Notes under the pieces: model-generated
What the model was told of the DNA's origin: nothing
What the model saw: the letters and a program-made list of their open reading frames with translations, nothing else
Databases searched by the model: none
Origin: JANXQG01 sp037147235
GTDB taxonomy: Bacteria; Planctomycetota; Planctomycetia; Pirellulales; Thermoguttaceae
Reading direction: 5' to 3'
Length of the DNA: 10,902 bases
Assembly: GCA_037147235.1 (NCBI GenBank)
Contig: JBAWVO010000220.1
Location: 1 to 10,902 of the forward strand
Part shown: positions 1-6,843 of the stretch, in pieces
Numbering within the stretch: the first letter of the stretch is position 1
How the letters are laid out: each line of letters starts with the position of its first letter
Made by a program: the position numbers and the translations under genes

Positions 1-23
1 CAAAAGCGGACCGCAACAGAATT

Positions 24-50
24 GGTGGGGCTCGCTGCGCTCTCCCCACC
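24..50. repeat. GC-rich intergenic hairpin, copy 1 of a small palindrome family
   Basis: A perfect 7-bp stem GGTGGGG (24-30) / CCCCACC (44-50) encloses a 13-nt loop and is followed by CTACTG. A diverged relative with the same order of blocks (GGTGGG, CTCG, CTC, ACCCTAC) lies at 2919-2949. The two copies in separate gaps suggest a dispersed REP-like element rather than a gene-specific signal. No T-tract follows, so a classical terminator for an upstream gene is not supported. Confidence 0.55.
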
Positions 51-93
51 CTACTGCCTGCTACTGAAACTTTGCAGTTTTTCGACAGACCAC

Positions 94-121
94 TTGGAAA
101 GTCTTGGGCGTCGGCTATAAT
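94..121 (+). promoter_or_regulatory. Probable sigma70-type promoter of rhaA
   Basis: A -35-like TTGGAA (94-99) is followed after 16 bp by a perfect TATAAT (116-121). Transcription would begin near 128, leaving a leader of about 33 nt before the rhaA ATG at 161. This placement also argues against starting rhaA at the ATG at 104, which lies inside the promoter. Confidence 0.6.
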
Positions 122-160
122 CGGCCAAAAGCCATTCACTTCACAGACCGAGGAAATCTC

Positions 161-1453
161 ATGTCCACGACAATCTTCACGACTGCCCCCCCCCCTTCAT
201 CGATTGAATCGGCCTACAAGGCCGCCCAAGAGCGCTACGCCGCACTGGGGGTTGATACCGAAGCCGCGCTGAAGCGACTGGCCACGGTGCCCGTCTCGCT
301 GCACTGCTGGCAAGGCGACGATGTGGGCGGATTCGAGAAGGCTGGCGAAGACTTGGGCGGCGGATTGGCCGTCACGGGCAATTATCCCGGCAAGGCCCGC
401 ACACCCAACGAGCTTCGCGGCGACACCGTCAGGGCACTTTCGCTCATTCCTGGAAAGCACCGCTTCAACTTGCACGCTTTGTATGCCGAGACGGGCGGCA
501 AGAAGGTTGATCGGAACGAACTACTCCCCGAGCATTTCCAGGGCTGGATCGATTGGAGCAAGGAGCAGGGATTGGGCATGGACTTCAACCCCAGCTACTT
601 CTCGCATCCCAAGGCGACGGACGGCATGACGCTGGCCCATTCCGACACGGGCATCCGCAAGTTCTGGATCGAGCACGGCATCGCCTGCCGCAAGATCGGC
701 GGAGCGATCGGTGCCGCCTTGGGCAAGACATGCGTGACGAACACTTGGATTCCCGACGGCATGAAGGATCTGCCAATCGACCGTGTCGCCCCGCGTCAGC
801 GATTGACCGAGGCCCTCGACGAGATCTTTGCCGTTCCGGTCAATCGGGCGGACAACCTCGATTCCGTTGAGAGCAAGCTCTTCGGTATCGGCTCGGAAAG
901 TTACGTCGTCGGCTCGCACGAGTATTATCTGGGCTACGCCATCACGCGGAAGAAGCTCCTTTGCCTCGACACGGGCCATTTTCATCCCACGGAAACGATC
1001 GTTGACAAGATTTCGGCCGTTTTCAGCCAACTCGACGAGATCCTTCTGCACGTCAGTCGCGGCATCCGCTGGGACAGCGACCATGTGGTGATCGTTGACG
1101 ACTCGCTCTTGGCGATCGCCCAGGAGTTGGTCCGCGGCAACTTCCTCGATCGGACGCACGTCGGCCTGGACTACTTCGATGCCTCAATCAATCGTGTGGC
1201 AGCCTGGGTCATCGGTGCCCGCGCGATGATCAAGGCTCTGCTGATCGCGCTGCTGGAGCCAATCCATTTGCTCCGTGAGTTGGAGAATGCCGGCGACTGC
1301 ACGGCGCGGCTAGCGATGTTGGAAGAACTCAAGACAATGCCCTACGCAGCCGTTTGGGATTACTACTGCTTGAAGCAGAACGTGCCCGTAGGCCCGGCCT
1401 GGATCGGCGAAGTGAAGCAGTATGAGACGGATGTGTTGTCGAAGAGGAGTTGA
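161..1453 (+). CDS. rhaA: L-rhamnose isomerase
   Basis: Converts L-rhamnose to L-rhamnulose in the cytoplasm, the first step of rhamnose catabolism. The 430-residue protein is close to the usual size (about 420). The metal-site motifs are intact: VESK with E237, LDTGHFHPTE with D270 and H273, H297 in LLHVSRGIRWDSDH, D305/D307, and D337 in HVGLDYFD. All sit three residues after the equivalent E. coli RhaA positions as I recall them. The start at 161 is chosen because GAGGAAA (150-156) precedes it and a promoter lies at 94-121; an in-frame ATG at 104 would put the promoter inside the gene. A TCN-C8 run near residues 7-12 gives a short proline stretch. rhaT follows, but no rhamnulokinase or aldolase gene is in the window. 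Confidence 0.95.
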   Translation: MSTTIFTTAPPPSSIESAYKAAQERYAALGVDTEAALKRLATVPVSLHCWQGDDVGGFEKAGEDLGGGLAVTGNYPGKARTPNELRGDTVRALSLIPGKHRFNLHALYAETGGKKVDRNELLPEHFQGWIDWSKEQGLGMDFNPSYFSHPKATDGMTLAHSDTGIRKFWIEHGIACRKIGGAIGAALGKTCVTNTWIPDGMKDLPIDRVAPRQRLTEALDEIFAVPVNRADNLDSVESKLFGIGSESYVVGSHEYYLGYAITRKKLLCLDTGHFHPTETIVDKISAVFSQLDEILLHVSRGIRWDSDHVVIVDDSLLAIAQELVRGNFLDRTHVGLDYFDASINRVAAWVIGARAMIKALLIALLEPIHLLRELENAGDCTARLAMLEELKTMPYAAVWDYYCLKQNVPVGPAWIGEVKQYETDVLSKRS

Positions 1454-1456
1454 TTT

Positions 1457-1639
1457 CGGCCTGTACGATTAATTTTGTTGGTCTGTTCGTCCAACCTAGA
1501 ATCGCAACTCGTTTGGTAGCTTATGGTTCCGTGTTTTGGCAGTCGGTCCCGCAGAAGTCACCGAAAAGCGTGTCGAGTACAGTAGACCGGTGTTTTCCTC
1601 GGTAGTTATGGGCATGCCCAAAATCAATCGTACAGGTCG
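1457..1639. repeat. 183-bp structured element with 20-bp terminal inverted repeats
   Basis: The ends are CGGCCTGTACGATTAATTTT (1457-1476) and, inverted, AAAATCAATCGTACAGGTCG (1620-1639). They match at 18 of 20 positions. As RNA from the + strand this is a 20-bp helix with one G-U wobble (1459/1637) and one A-C mismatch (1471/1625). Inside are a GTTGG/CCAAC hairpin (1477-1495), an imperfect ACCGAAAA / TTTTCCTCGGT pair (about 1558-1602) and the 12-bp palindrome TGGGCATGCCCA (1609-1620). It fills most of the rhaA-rhaT gap and contains no credible ORF. It could be a MITE-like insertion or a structured RNA; the sequence alone does not decide. Confidence 0.6.
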
Positions 1640-1678
1640 GTTGATTTGAGATTTACAGGATAAGGAAGGAAGAGATTT

Positions 1679-2914
1679 ATGAGCTTATTGCTGGCAGAAA
1701 CTGCGACAAATCCGGCTTTGGGGGTGACCATCTTCACCCTTGGCGGACTGGCCGGGGCCATATTTTACTTGGCGTTCAAGAAGGTTGGGGGGTGGGCGTG
1801 GGAAAGCTACTGGATGATCTATGCCATCGCCGGGCTGTTGGTTCTCCCCATGATGCTGGCACTGGCAACTTCGCCCAATGCATGTACCGCACTACGCAGC
1901 ACTCCGCCCAAGGAACTTCTTTATTGCTATCTCTGCGGCGCGATGTGGGGCGTCGGGGGCATCACCTGGGGATTGATGATCCGCTACCTGGGCGTTGGCC
2001 TGGGCCTGGCCATCGGCTGCGGTTTATGCTCAGCCGCCGGTACGCTCGTGCCACCGATTCTCAAGGGCACTATCGCGGATTTATACAACACGCCGGCGGC
2101 CCAAATGTCGCTGGTTGGCGTGGCCGTCTCCTTGCTTGGGATCATTCTCGTCGGCATGGCTGGCATGTCCAAGGAAGGCGAATTGCCCGAAGAGCAGAAA
2201 AAGAAAGCCGTCGCCGAGTATGATTTCAAAAAGGGAATCCTCGTCGCCATCTTTTCCGGGCTGATGAGTTCCGCCATGAGTTTCGGCCTACAGGGAGGCG
2301 TGATCGCCGAAATGAAGGCCCACCACGGATCGGAAACTCGCGTGGAAAGTGGCGATGCCAAGACTCCCCCCGCGTCGCTAGCCGGCAAAGCGGGGTTGCA
2401 ATATGACAAGGACAAGAAGGTCTGGTTCGTGCCCAAAGCCGCAGCCGATGAAAAGCTCACTTCATCCACCTGGCAGGGAATCCCCGTACTGGTTGTGGTA
2501 CTGCTGGGCGGCTTTACGGTGAACTGCCTGCTCTGCCTGTTCCTGAATTTCAAAAACGGCACGTTCGGCGACTACGTCAAGCCGGAAGGGCCGCTGTTGC
2601 TGGCCAACCTGGTTTTTGCCGCTCTGGCCGGGGTCATCTGGTGCTGCCAGTTCATCGCCTTCAAGACGGGCGGTGCCGCGATGGGTCCCCTGGGCTATAT
2701 TGGCTGGGCAGTACTCATGGCCGCCGCCATCCTCTTCAGCAGCCTCTTGGGCTTGGCACTGGGCGAGTGGAAAGGCACCAGCGGCCGCACCCGCGGACTG
2801 CTGTTGCTTGGCCTCTTGCTGCTGTTTGCCTCGGCCGGGATCGCCGGTTATAGTGGCAGTTTGAAAAAAGACAAAGAAGAACCGGCCGCACAGGCCGCCG
2901 TGATTCAAAAGTAA
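1679..2914 (+). CDS. rhaT: L-rhamnose/H+ symporter, RhaT family
   Basis: Inner-membrane carrier of the drug/metabolite transporter superfamily that imports L-rhamnose with protons. Family blocks are visible in order: FKKVGGWAWESYW (33-45), GAMWGVGGITWGLMIRYLG (87-105), GTLVPPILKG (121-130), DFKKGILVAIFSGLMSSAMSF (about 182-202), WCCQFIAF (321-328) and GEWKGTSGR (362-370). About ten hydrophobic segments fit the fold. At 411 residues it is longer than E. coli RhaT (344). Much of the excess is a hydrophilic loop at about 213-264 (rich in K, D, E, A), with a charged tail after 394. The RBS is AAGGAAGGA (1662-1670). Position after rhaA supports rhamnose as the substrate; the loop leaves some doubt about exact specificity. 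Confidence 0.88.
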   Translation: MSLLLAETATNPALGVTIFTLGGLAGAIFYLAFKKVGGWAWESYWMIYAIAGLLVLPMMLALATSPNACTALRSTPPKELLYCYLCGAMWGVGGITWGLMIRYLGVGLGLAIGCGLCSAAGTLVPPILKGTIADLYNTPAAQMSLVGVAVSLLGIILVGMAGMSKEGELPEEQKKKAVAEYDFKKGILVAIFSGLMSSAMSFGLQGGVIAEMKAHHGSETRVESGDAKTPPASLAGKAGLQYDKDKKVWFVPKAAADEKLTSSTWQGIPVLVVVLLGGFTVNCLLCLFLNFKNGTFGDYVKPEGPLLLANLVFAALAGVIWCCQFIAFKTGGAAMGPLGYIGWAVLMAAAILFSSLLGLALGEWKGTSGRTRGLLLLGLLLLFASAGIAGYSGSLKKDKEEPAAQAAVIQK

Positions 2915-2918
2915 AGAG

Positions 2919-2950
2919 GGTGGGACTCGTTTCACTCGGCCTACCCTACC
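2919..2950. repeat. GC-rich intergenic hairpin, copy 2 of the palindrome family
   Basis: GGTGGG (2919-2924) can pair with CCTACC (2940-2945) through five Watson-Crick pairs and one G-U. The order GGTGGG-N-CTCG...CTC...ACCCTAC matches the hairpin at 24-56. It starts 5 bp after the rhaT stop codon and may stabilise or end the rhaT message, but it lacks a T-tract. Confidence 0.45.
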
Positions 2951-2984
2951 TAAAAACCAACCACATTTTATCCCAGGAACTCAA

Positions 2985-4298
2985 ATGACCGCATTCCCTG
3001 ACATCCAAAAGATCTGCTACACAGGCCCGCAATCGAAGAACGCTTTGTCTTTCCGCCACTACAACGAATCGGAAGTCGTGGCCGGCAAGACCATGAAAGA
3101 CCATCTGCGATTCAGTGTCGCCTACTGGCATACCCTACGCGGCACCGGCTCCGACCCGTTCGGCCCCGGTACGATGCTTCGTCCCTGGGAAACAGGCTCG
3201 GACGACGTCGACATGGCTCAGAAGCGGGTCCGCGTGGCCTTCGAGTTCATGGAGAAGCTGACGACCCCGTTCTTCTGCTTCCATGATCGCGACATTGCCC
3301 CCGAGGGTGTTTCGCTGGCTGAAACCAACAAAAACCTTGACGCCGTGGTCAAGGTCATCAAGGAAGAGATGCAGCGGACCGGCGTCAAGCTGCTCTGGGG
3401 TACAGCGAATCTCTTCAGTAATCCGCGATTTGTCCACGGTGCCGCCACAAGCCCCAATGCCGACGCTTTCGCCTACGCATCGGCCCAGGTGAAGAAGGCC
3501 CTGGAGGTCACCAAGGAACTCGGTGGTGAAGGATACACGTTCTGGGGCGGCCGCGAGGGCTACCAGACCCTCTGGAATACCGACATGAAGCGCGAGTTCG
3601 ACCATCTGGCCAAGTTCATGCACATGGCCGTTGACTATGCCAAGCAGATCGGCTTCAAAGGGCAGTTCTATTTCGAGCCTAAGCCCAAAGAACCGACCAA
3701 GCACCAGTATGACTACGACTCGGCCGCTTGTATTAACTTCCTCCGTGCCTACGGCTTGGCCGACCACGTCAAAATGAACATTGAAACCAACCACGCCACC
3801 TTGGCCGGGCATTCCGTCGAGCATGAACTGGACTACGCCGGCGCGCAGGGTTTCCTGGGTTCCGTCGACGCCAACGTGGGCGACCTGCTCCTCGGCTGGG
3901 ACACGGACCAGTTCCCCACGGACATCTACATTGCCACCAAGATGATGCTCATCATTTTGAAGTACGGCGGATTCACCACCGGCGGATTGAACTTTGACGC
4001 CAAGGTGCGGCGAGAGAGTTTTGAGCCGGTCGATCTGTTCCACGCCCACATCGGTGGCATGGACGCCTTTGCCAAGGGCCTGAAGATTGCCGCGGCCATC
4101 CGCGCCGAGGGCGAGATCAACGGCATGCTCAAGCAGCGTTACTCTTCGTGGGATTCGGGCATCGGCGCCGAGATCGAGGCCGGGAAGCAGAACTTCGCCT
4201 CGCTGGAGAAGTACATTCTCGCCAAGGGCGACTCCGCGCCCAACACCAGCGGCCGCCAGGAGTTGCTGGAAAACATCGTTAACCGTTACGTGTTCTAG
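2985..4298 (+). CDS. xylA: Xylose isomerase (class II, long form)
   Basis: Cytoplasmic TIM-barrel aldose-ketose isomerase that turns D-xylose into D-xylulose using two divalent metal ions. The 437 residues match the class II size of about 440. The active site is complete: H100 and D103 in FCFHDRD, E231 and K233 in FEPKPKEP, E267 and H270 in NIETNHATLAGH, D295 in SVDAN, D306 and D308 in GWDTDQFP, and D338 in NFDAK. Each is one residue before the E. coli XylA number as I recall it. The RBS is AGGA (2975-2978), 6 nt before the ATG. The gene sits 70 bp after rhaT and 49 bp before the oxidoreductase. No xylulokinase is present here. Members of this family can act on several aldoses, so the rhamnose neighbours may point to a mixed-sugar role. 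Confidence 0.96.
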   Translation: MTAFPDIQKICYTGPQSKNALSFRHYNESEVVAGKTMKDHLRFSVAYWHTLRGTGSDPFGPGTMLRPWETGSDDVDMAQKRVRVAFEFMEKLTTPFFCFHDRDIAPEGVSLAETNKNLDAVVKVIKEEMQRTGVKLLWGTANLFSNPRFVHGAATSPNADAFAYASAQVKKALEVTKELGGEGYTFWGGREGYQTLWNTDMKREFDHLAKFMHMAVDYAKQIGFKGQFYFEPKPKEPTKHQYDYDSAACINFLRAYGLADHVKMNIETNHATLAGHSVEHELDYAGAQGFLGSVDANVGDLLLGWDTDQFPTDIYIATKMMLIILKYGGFTTGGLNFDAKVRRESFEPVDLFHAHIGGMDAFAKGLKIAAAIRAEGEINGMLKQRYSSWDSGIGAEIEAGKQNFASLEKYILAKGDSAPNTSGRQELLENIVNRYVF

Positions 4299-4347
4299 CC
4301 CAATATTTTTCACCACCTTGTCGTCAATTTACCAACCGAGGTTCTCC

Positions 4348-5694
4348 ATGAAGAAAACTACTCTCCAACGTCGTGAATTTCTCTGTTCGGCGGGGGCTGC
4401 CGTGGCCGCGTGTACGATTGTGCCGCGGCATGTCGTGGCCAAGAGCGGTGAAACGCCCCCCAGCGAGAAGCTGAACATTGCCGGCATTGGCGTAGGCTCG
4501 ATGGGTCGGAATGACGTGAATGAGGTGGCCAAAAGCAATAACATCGTCGCGCTGTGCGACGTTGACTGGGGCTACGCCGCGAAGGCGTTCAAGAACCATC
4601 CCAAGGCCGAACGCTTCCGCGACTTCCGCACGATGTTCGACAAGATGGACAAGCAGATTGACGCCGTCGTGGTCGCCACGCCCGACCATAATCATGCGGT
4701 CGCCGCGATTGCCGCGATCAAGCACGGCAAGCACGTCTACTGTGAGAAGCCGCTTGCCCACTCCGTCTACGAATGCCGCGAGATGGCCAAGGCAGCCCGG
4801 GAGCATAAAGTCGTTACACAGATGGGCAACCAGGGACACTCCTACGAGTCGTGCCGGTTATTGGTCGAGTGGCTCCGCGACGGGGCCATCGGCAAGGTGC
4901 ATACCATCCACTGCGGTTGCAGCGTGGTGAACTCGGGTGTCGACCGCCTGGGCGATCTCAAGAAGGAATGGAAGACGCCCGAATCGCTCGACTGGGATCT
5001 ATGGCTTGGCCCGACCAAGCAGCGGCCCTATTGCCCCGCCTTTCTGCCTTACATTTGGCGCGGCTGGGTTCCCTTCGGCAACGGCACGATCGGCGATTGG
5101 GTCTGCCATGTGGTCGATCCGGTTTTCTGGGCGCTCGATCTCGGTTCGCCCAAGTCGATCGTCTCGGAAACGCCGGGCTACGACATCAAGACCCAGGGCG
5201 CGGCCTTCCCCAAGAGTGAAAAGATCACGTACGAGTTTGCCGCCAAGGGCGACCGCGGTCCTGTCACCCTGCATTGGTACAGCGGAGCATTGCCCATTCC
5301 ACGGCCTGTTGACCTCGAACCGGGCCGCAATCCGGTCGGCATCGGTGCCGTGGTTCTCGGCGACAAGGGAACGATCATGTACGGTTCGCACGGTGCCGAC
5401 GGAGTGCGCATTATCCCCGAGGTCAAAATGCAGGCCTATAAGCGGCCCGCCAAAAGTCTTCCCCGAGTCAAGGAACACCACCTCGATTGGCTGAATGCGA
5501 TCCGCACGGGCGGCAAGGCGGGTTCTGATTTCACCTATGGTGCCGCGTTGACCGAGATCGGCATGTTGGGCGTCATCGCCGGCCGCCTCGCCGGGACGAA
5601 GCTGGAGTGGGATGGCGAGAACATGAAGTTCACCAACAACGCGGAAGCCACCGCGCTGGTCACTCCCGAATATCGGCCCGGCTGGAGTTTGTAG
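4348..5694 (+). CDS. Gfo/Idh/MocA-family oxidoreductase with Tat-type signal
   Basis: NAD(P)-dependent sugar or cyclitol dehydrogenase family, probably exported folded. The 448-residue product begins with a twin-arginine signal (QRREFL, R8-R9, then a small hydrophobic stretch to about A31). VAAC (19-22) resembles a weak lipobox, so a lipoprotein is possible. The Rossmann motif is GIGVGSMG (46-53), the family EKP motif is at 133-135, and GDWVCHVVD (249-257) carries the usual catalytic-region aspartate and histidine. The start at 4348 is set by GAGG (4338-4341) and by the signal peptide; the reading frame stays open upstream to 4087, but that stretch overlaps xylA and is not credible. The substrate is unknown. 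Its position after two aldose isomerases suggests a carbohydrate. Confidence 0.9.
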   Translation: MKKTTLQRREFLCSAGAAVAACTIVPRHVVAKSGETPPSEKLNIAGIGVGSMGRNDVNEVAKSNNIVALCDVDWGYAAKAFKNHPKAERFRDFRTMFDKMDKQIDAVVVATPDHNHAVAAIAAIKHGKHVYCEKPLAHSVYECREMAKAAREHKVVTQMGNQGHSYESCRLLVEWLRDGAIGKVHTIHCGCSVVNSGVDRLGDLKKEWKTPESLDWDLWLGPTKQRPYCPAFLPYIWRGWVPFGNGTIGDWVCHVVDPVFWALDLGSPKSIVSETPGYDIKTQGAAFPKSEKITYEFAAKGDRGPVTLHWYSGALPIPRPVDLEPGRNPVGIGAVVLGDKGTIMYGSHGADGVRIIPEVKMQAYKRPAKSLPRVKEHHLDWLNAIRTGGKAGSDFTYGAALTEIGMLGVIAGRLAGTKLEWDGENMKFTNNAEATALVTPEYRPGWSL

Positions 5695-5715
5695 CGGGCG
5701 CGACGCCTACGCTAC
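5691..5715. terminator. Hairpin shared by two convergent genes
   Basis: GTAGCG (5691-5696) plus GGCG (5697-5700) pair with CGCC (5704-5707) and CGCTAC (5710-5715). The loop is CGA and there is a 2-nt bulge. The hairpin contains the stop codons of both the oxidoreductase (5692-5694) and the methyltransferase (complement 5707-5709). It would be symmetric on both strands. No T-run follows on either side, so intrinsic termination is inferred from position only; a REP-like element is the alternative. Confidence 0.45.
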
Positions 5716-6702
5716 CAACATTGCCCGGACGTTTTCCGCGGGCGTGTCGCGGGGCACTTCACAGCCGGCGGCGATGATGTAGCGTGGTCCAGCCTCGAGA
5801 TAACATTGGGCGATGGCGGCTGCCACCGACGCGGGAGTGCCGTTGCGCAAGGTTTTTACGGGATCGATATTGCCGGATAATACCTGGTTCGTGCCCATCG
5901 CTGCACGGGCCGTGGCCAGGGTGACTTTGGAGTCGATATCGACGATCTCGCAACCGAGGCTGCCCATGCCGGCAAGGATGCGGTTCGTGTTGCCACAGAT
6001 GTGCAGGCGGACTTTGGTGCCCATGGCGTGCAGGCCGTCGACGATACGTTTTTCATAGGGCAAAACGAACTCTTCATAAATTTGCGGCCCGACGAGCGAA
6101 GCGGCTGCATCCCCTACGCCGACCATATCAATGCCCGCTTCCACCTGGGCCCGGCCGAACCGCAATCCTAGCTCCAAGGTAAATTCAAACAGGTCGCGGA
6201 CAAAAACCGGGTCATCAAAAAAGTCGGTCATCAGCCGATTGATGCCTCGCAGGTCGGCCGCCTCGGCACAGGGGCCTTCGATCCAGCCCTCGATCCATCG
6301 CCGGCCGCCGACCTTCTCGCGAAAGAGGGCCGCTGCCTGCACGCGGTCGTGCATTCGGCCGCCGCCCAAGGGATCGGGCATCTGTAACCGCGCAAGCATC
6401 GTTTTGTCGGTCAAGAGGGCTTGGATCTCATCGATCGCCGGCGGTTGGTCGTCGAAGAACTGTACCGTGGCACCGCAGTCGGCGGCCTCACGGGCCGGGT
6501 CGGAGATGCACGACACATAATCGAAATCAAACGTCTCCGCGGTCCGAAGTTGCCCTTCAACCAAGACGCGATAGTCGGTCGCATAGCGGCCGTAAGGAAC
6601 TCCGACGACGTCTGTCGCGAGCATCATCGTAATCGGCATCCGCGGCAAGCGGTCCACGGGCCGGCCTTCCAGCATGGCAAGAATACGTTCGTGACAGTTC
6701 AT
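5707..6702 (-). CDS. Uroporphyrinogen decarboxylase-family (MtaA/CmuA-like) methyltransferase
   Basis: 331 residues with the UroD/MtaA TIM-barrel pattern. Members that act on corrinoids move a methyl group between a methylated substrate or cofactor and a Co(I) corrinoid protein, with zinc held by His-x-Cys plus a distant Cys. Here HICGN gives H234 and C236, and AAGCEVPRDTP gives C314, consistent with that site. The haem-pathway HemE is unlikely because its N-terminal RPVWxMRQAGR-type motif is absent. MNCHERILAMLEGRPVDRLPRMP is a normal start for this group. The RBS is weak (GGAA about 9 nt upstream). It is divergent from a LysR regulator and a RACE activator, which supports a corrinoid role. 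The true substrate and the corrinoid protein are not visible in this window. Confidence 0.85.
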   Translation of the reverse strand: MNCHERILAMLEGRPVDRLPRMPITMMLATDVVGVPYGRYATDYRVLVEGQLRTAETFDFDYVSCISDPAREAADCGATVQFFDDQPPAIDEIQALLTDKTMLARLQMPDPLGGGRMHDRVQAAALFREKVGGRRWIEGWIEGPCAEAADLRGINRLMTDFFDDPVFVRDLFEFTLELGLRFGRAQVEAGIDMVGVGDAAASLVGPQIYEEFVLPYEKRIVDGLHAMGTKVRLHICGNTNRILAGMGSLGCEIVDIDSKVTLATARAAMGTNQVLSGNIDPVKTLRNGTPASVAAAIAQCYLEAGPRYIIAAGCEVPRDTPAENVRAMLVA

Positions 6703-6727
6703 GATTTTTTTCCAACAGGAGAAACTG

Positions 6728-6755
6728 ATTATCCCCTAAATTCCTGATTTGAAAA
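6728..6755 (-). promoter_or_regulatory. Candidate promoter of the methyltransferase gene
   Basis: On the minus strand TTTTCA (6755-6750), 16 bp, and GATAAT (6733-6728) form a plausible sigma70 pair with four and five matches to consensus. It lies 26 bp before the ATG at 6702. Confidence 0.4.
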
Positions 6756-6787
6756 AGTGGGTCTTGCCGCGAAGGATCGAGGAGTTG

Positions 6788-6805
6788 GAAATGAAACGTC
6801 ATTTC
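6788..6805. promoter_or_regulatory. 18-bp inverted repeat in the divergent control region
   Basis: GAAATGA (6788-6794) and TCATTTC (6799-6805) are perfect inverted arms with spacer AACG. The site lies between the two divergent promoters, immediately upstream of the regulator's -35 region, where an additional regulator-binding site could lie. It does not share the ATAAG/CTTAT arms of the two boxes downstream. Confidence 0.4.
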
Positions 6806-6807
6806 TC

Positions 6808-6835
6808 TTGAAATAAGTAGAACTTATGATAAGAT
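6808..6835 (+). promoter_or_regulatory. Candidate promoter of the LysR-type regulator gene
   Basis: TTGAAA (6808-6813), 16 bp, and TAAGAT (6830-6835). Transcription would start at about 6841-6843, that is at the ATG itself. This fits the absence of any Shine-Dalgarno sequence and suggests a leaderless message. Confidence 0.45.
6813..6827. promoter_or_regulatory. LysR-type operator box 1
   Basis: A perfect inverted repeat ATAAG-TAGAA-CTTAT with the T-N11-A signature (T6814, A6826) typical of LysR-family sites. It lies in the spacer between the -35 and -10 elements of the regulator's own promoter, which suggests autoregulation. Confidence 0.65.
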
Positions 6836-6843
6836 AGACTTAT
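6829..6843. promoter_or_regulatory. LysR-type operator box 2, over the start codon
   Basis: A second perfect inverted repeat ATAAG-ATAGA-CTTAT with T-N11-A (T6830, A6842). It begins 16 bp after box 1 and has identical arms but a different centre. It covers the -10 element and the first two bases of the regulator's ATG. Confidence 0.65.

Noticed and set aside
104..160. N-terminal extension of rhaA from an upstream ATG
   Set aside because: It contains the TATAAT promoter element, lacks a good RBS and does not resemble the rhamnose isomerase N-terminus.
521..1159. 212-residue minus-strand open frame
   Set aside because: Antisense to rhaA with no recognisable domain.
3135..4316. 393-residue open frame on the minus strand
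   Set aside because: It lies antisense to xylA, whose active-site residues are all present; the frame is a by-product of GC-rich codon use.
4087..4347. 87-residue upstream extension of the oxidoreductase
   Set aside because: It overlaps the 3' part of xylA and would bury the Tat signal; the RBS supports 4348.
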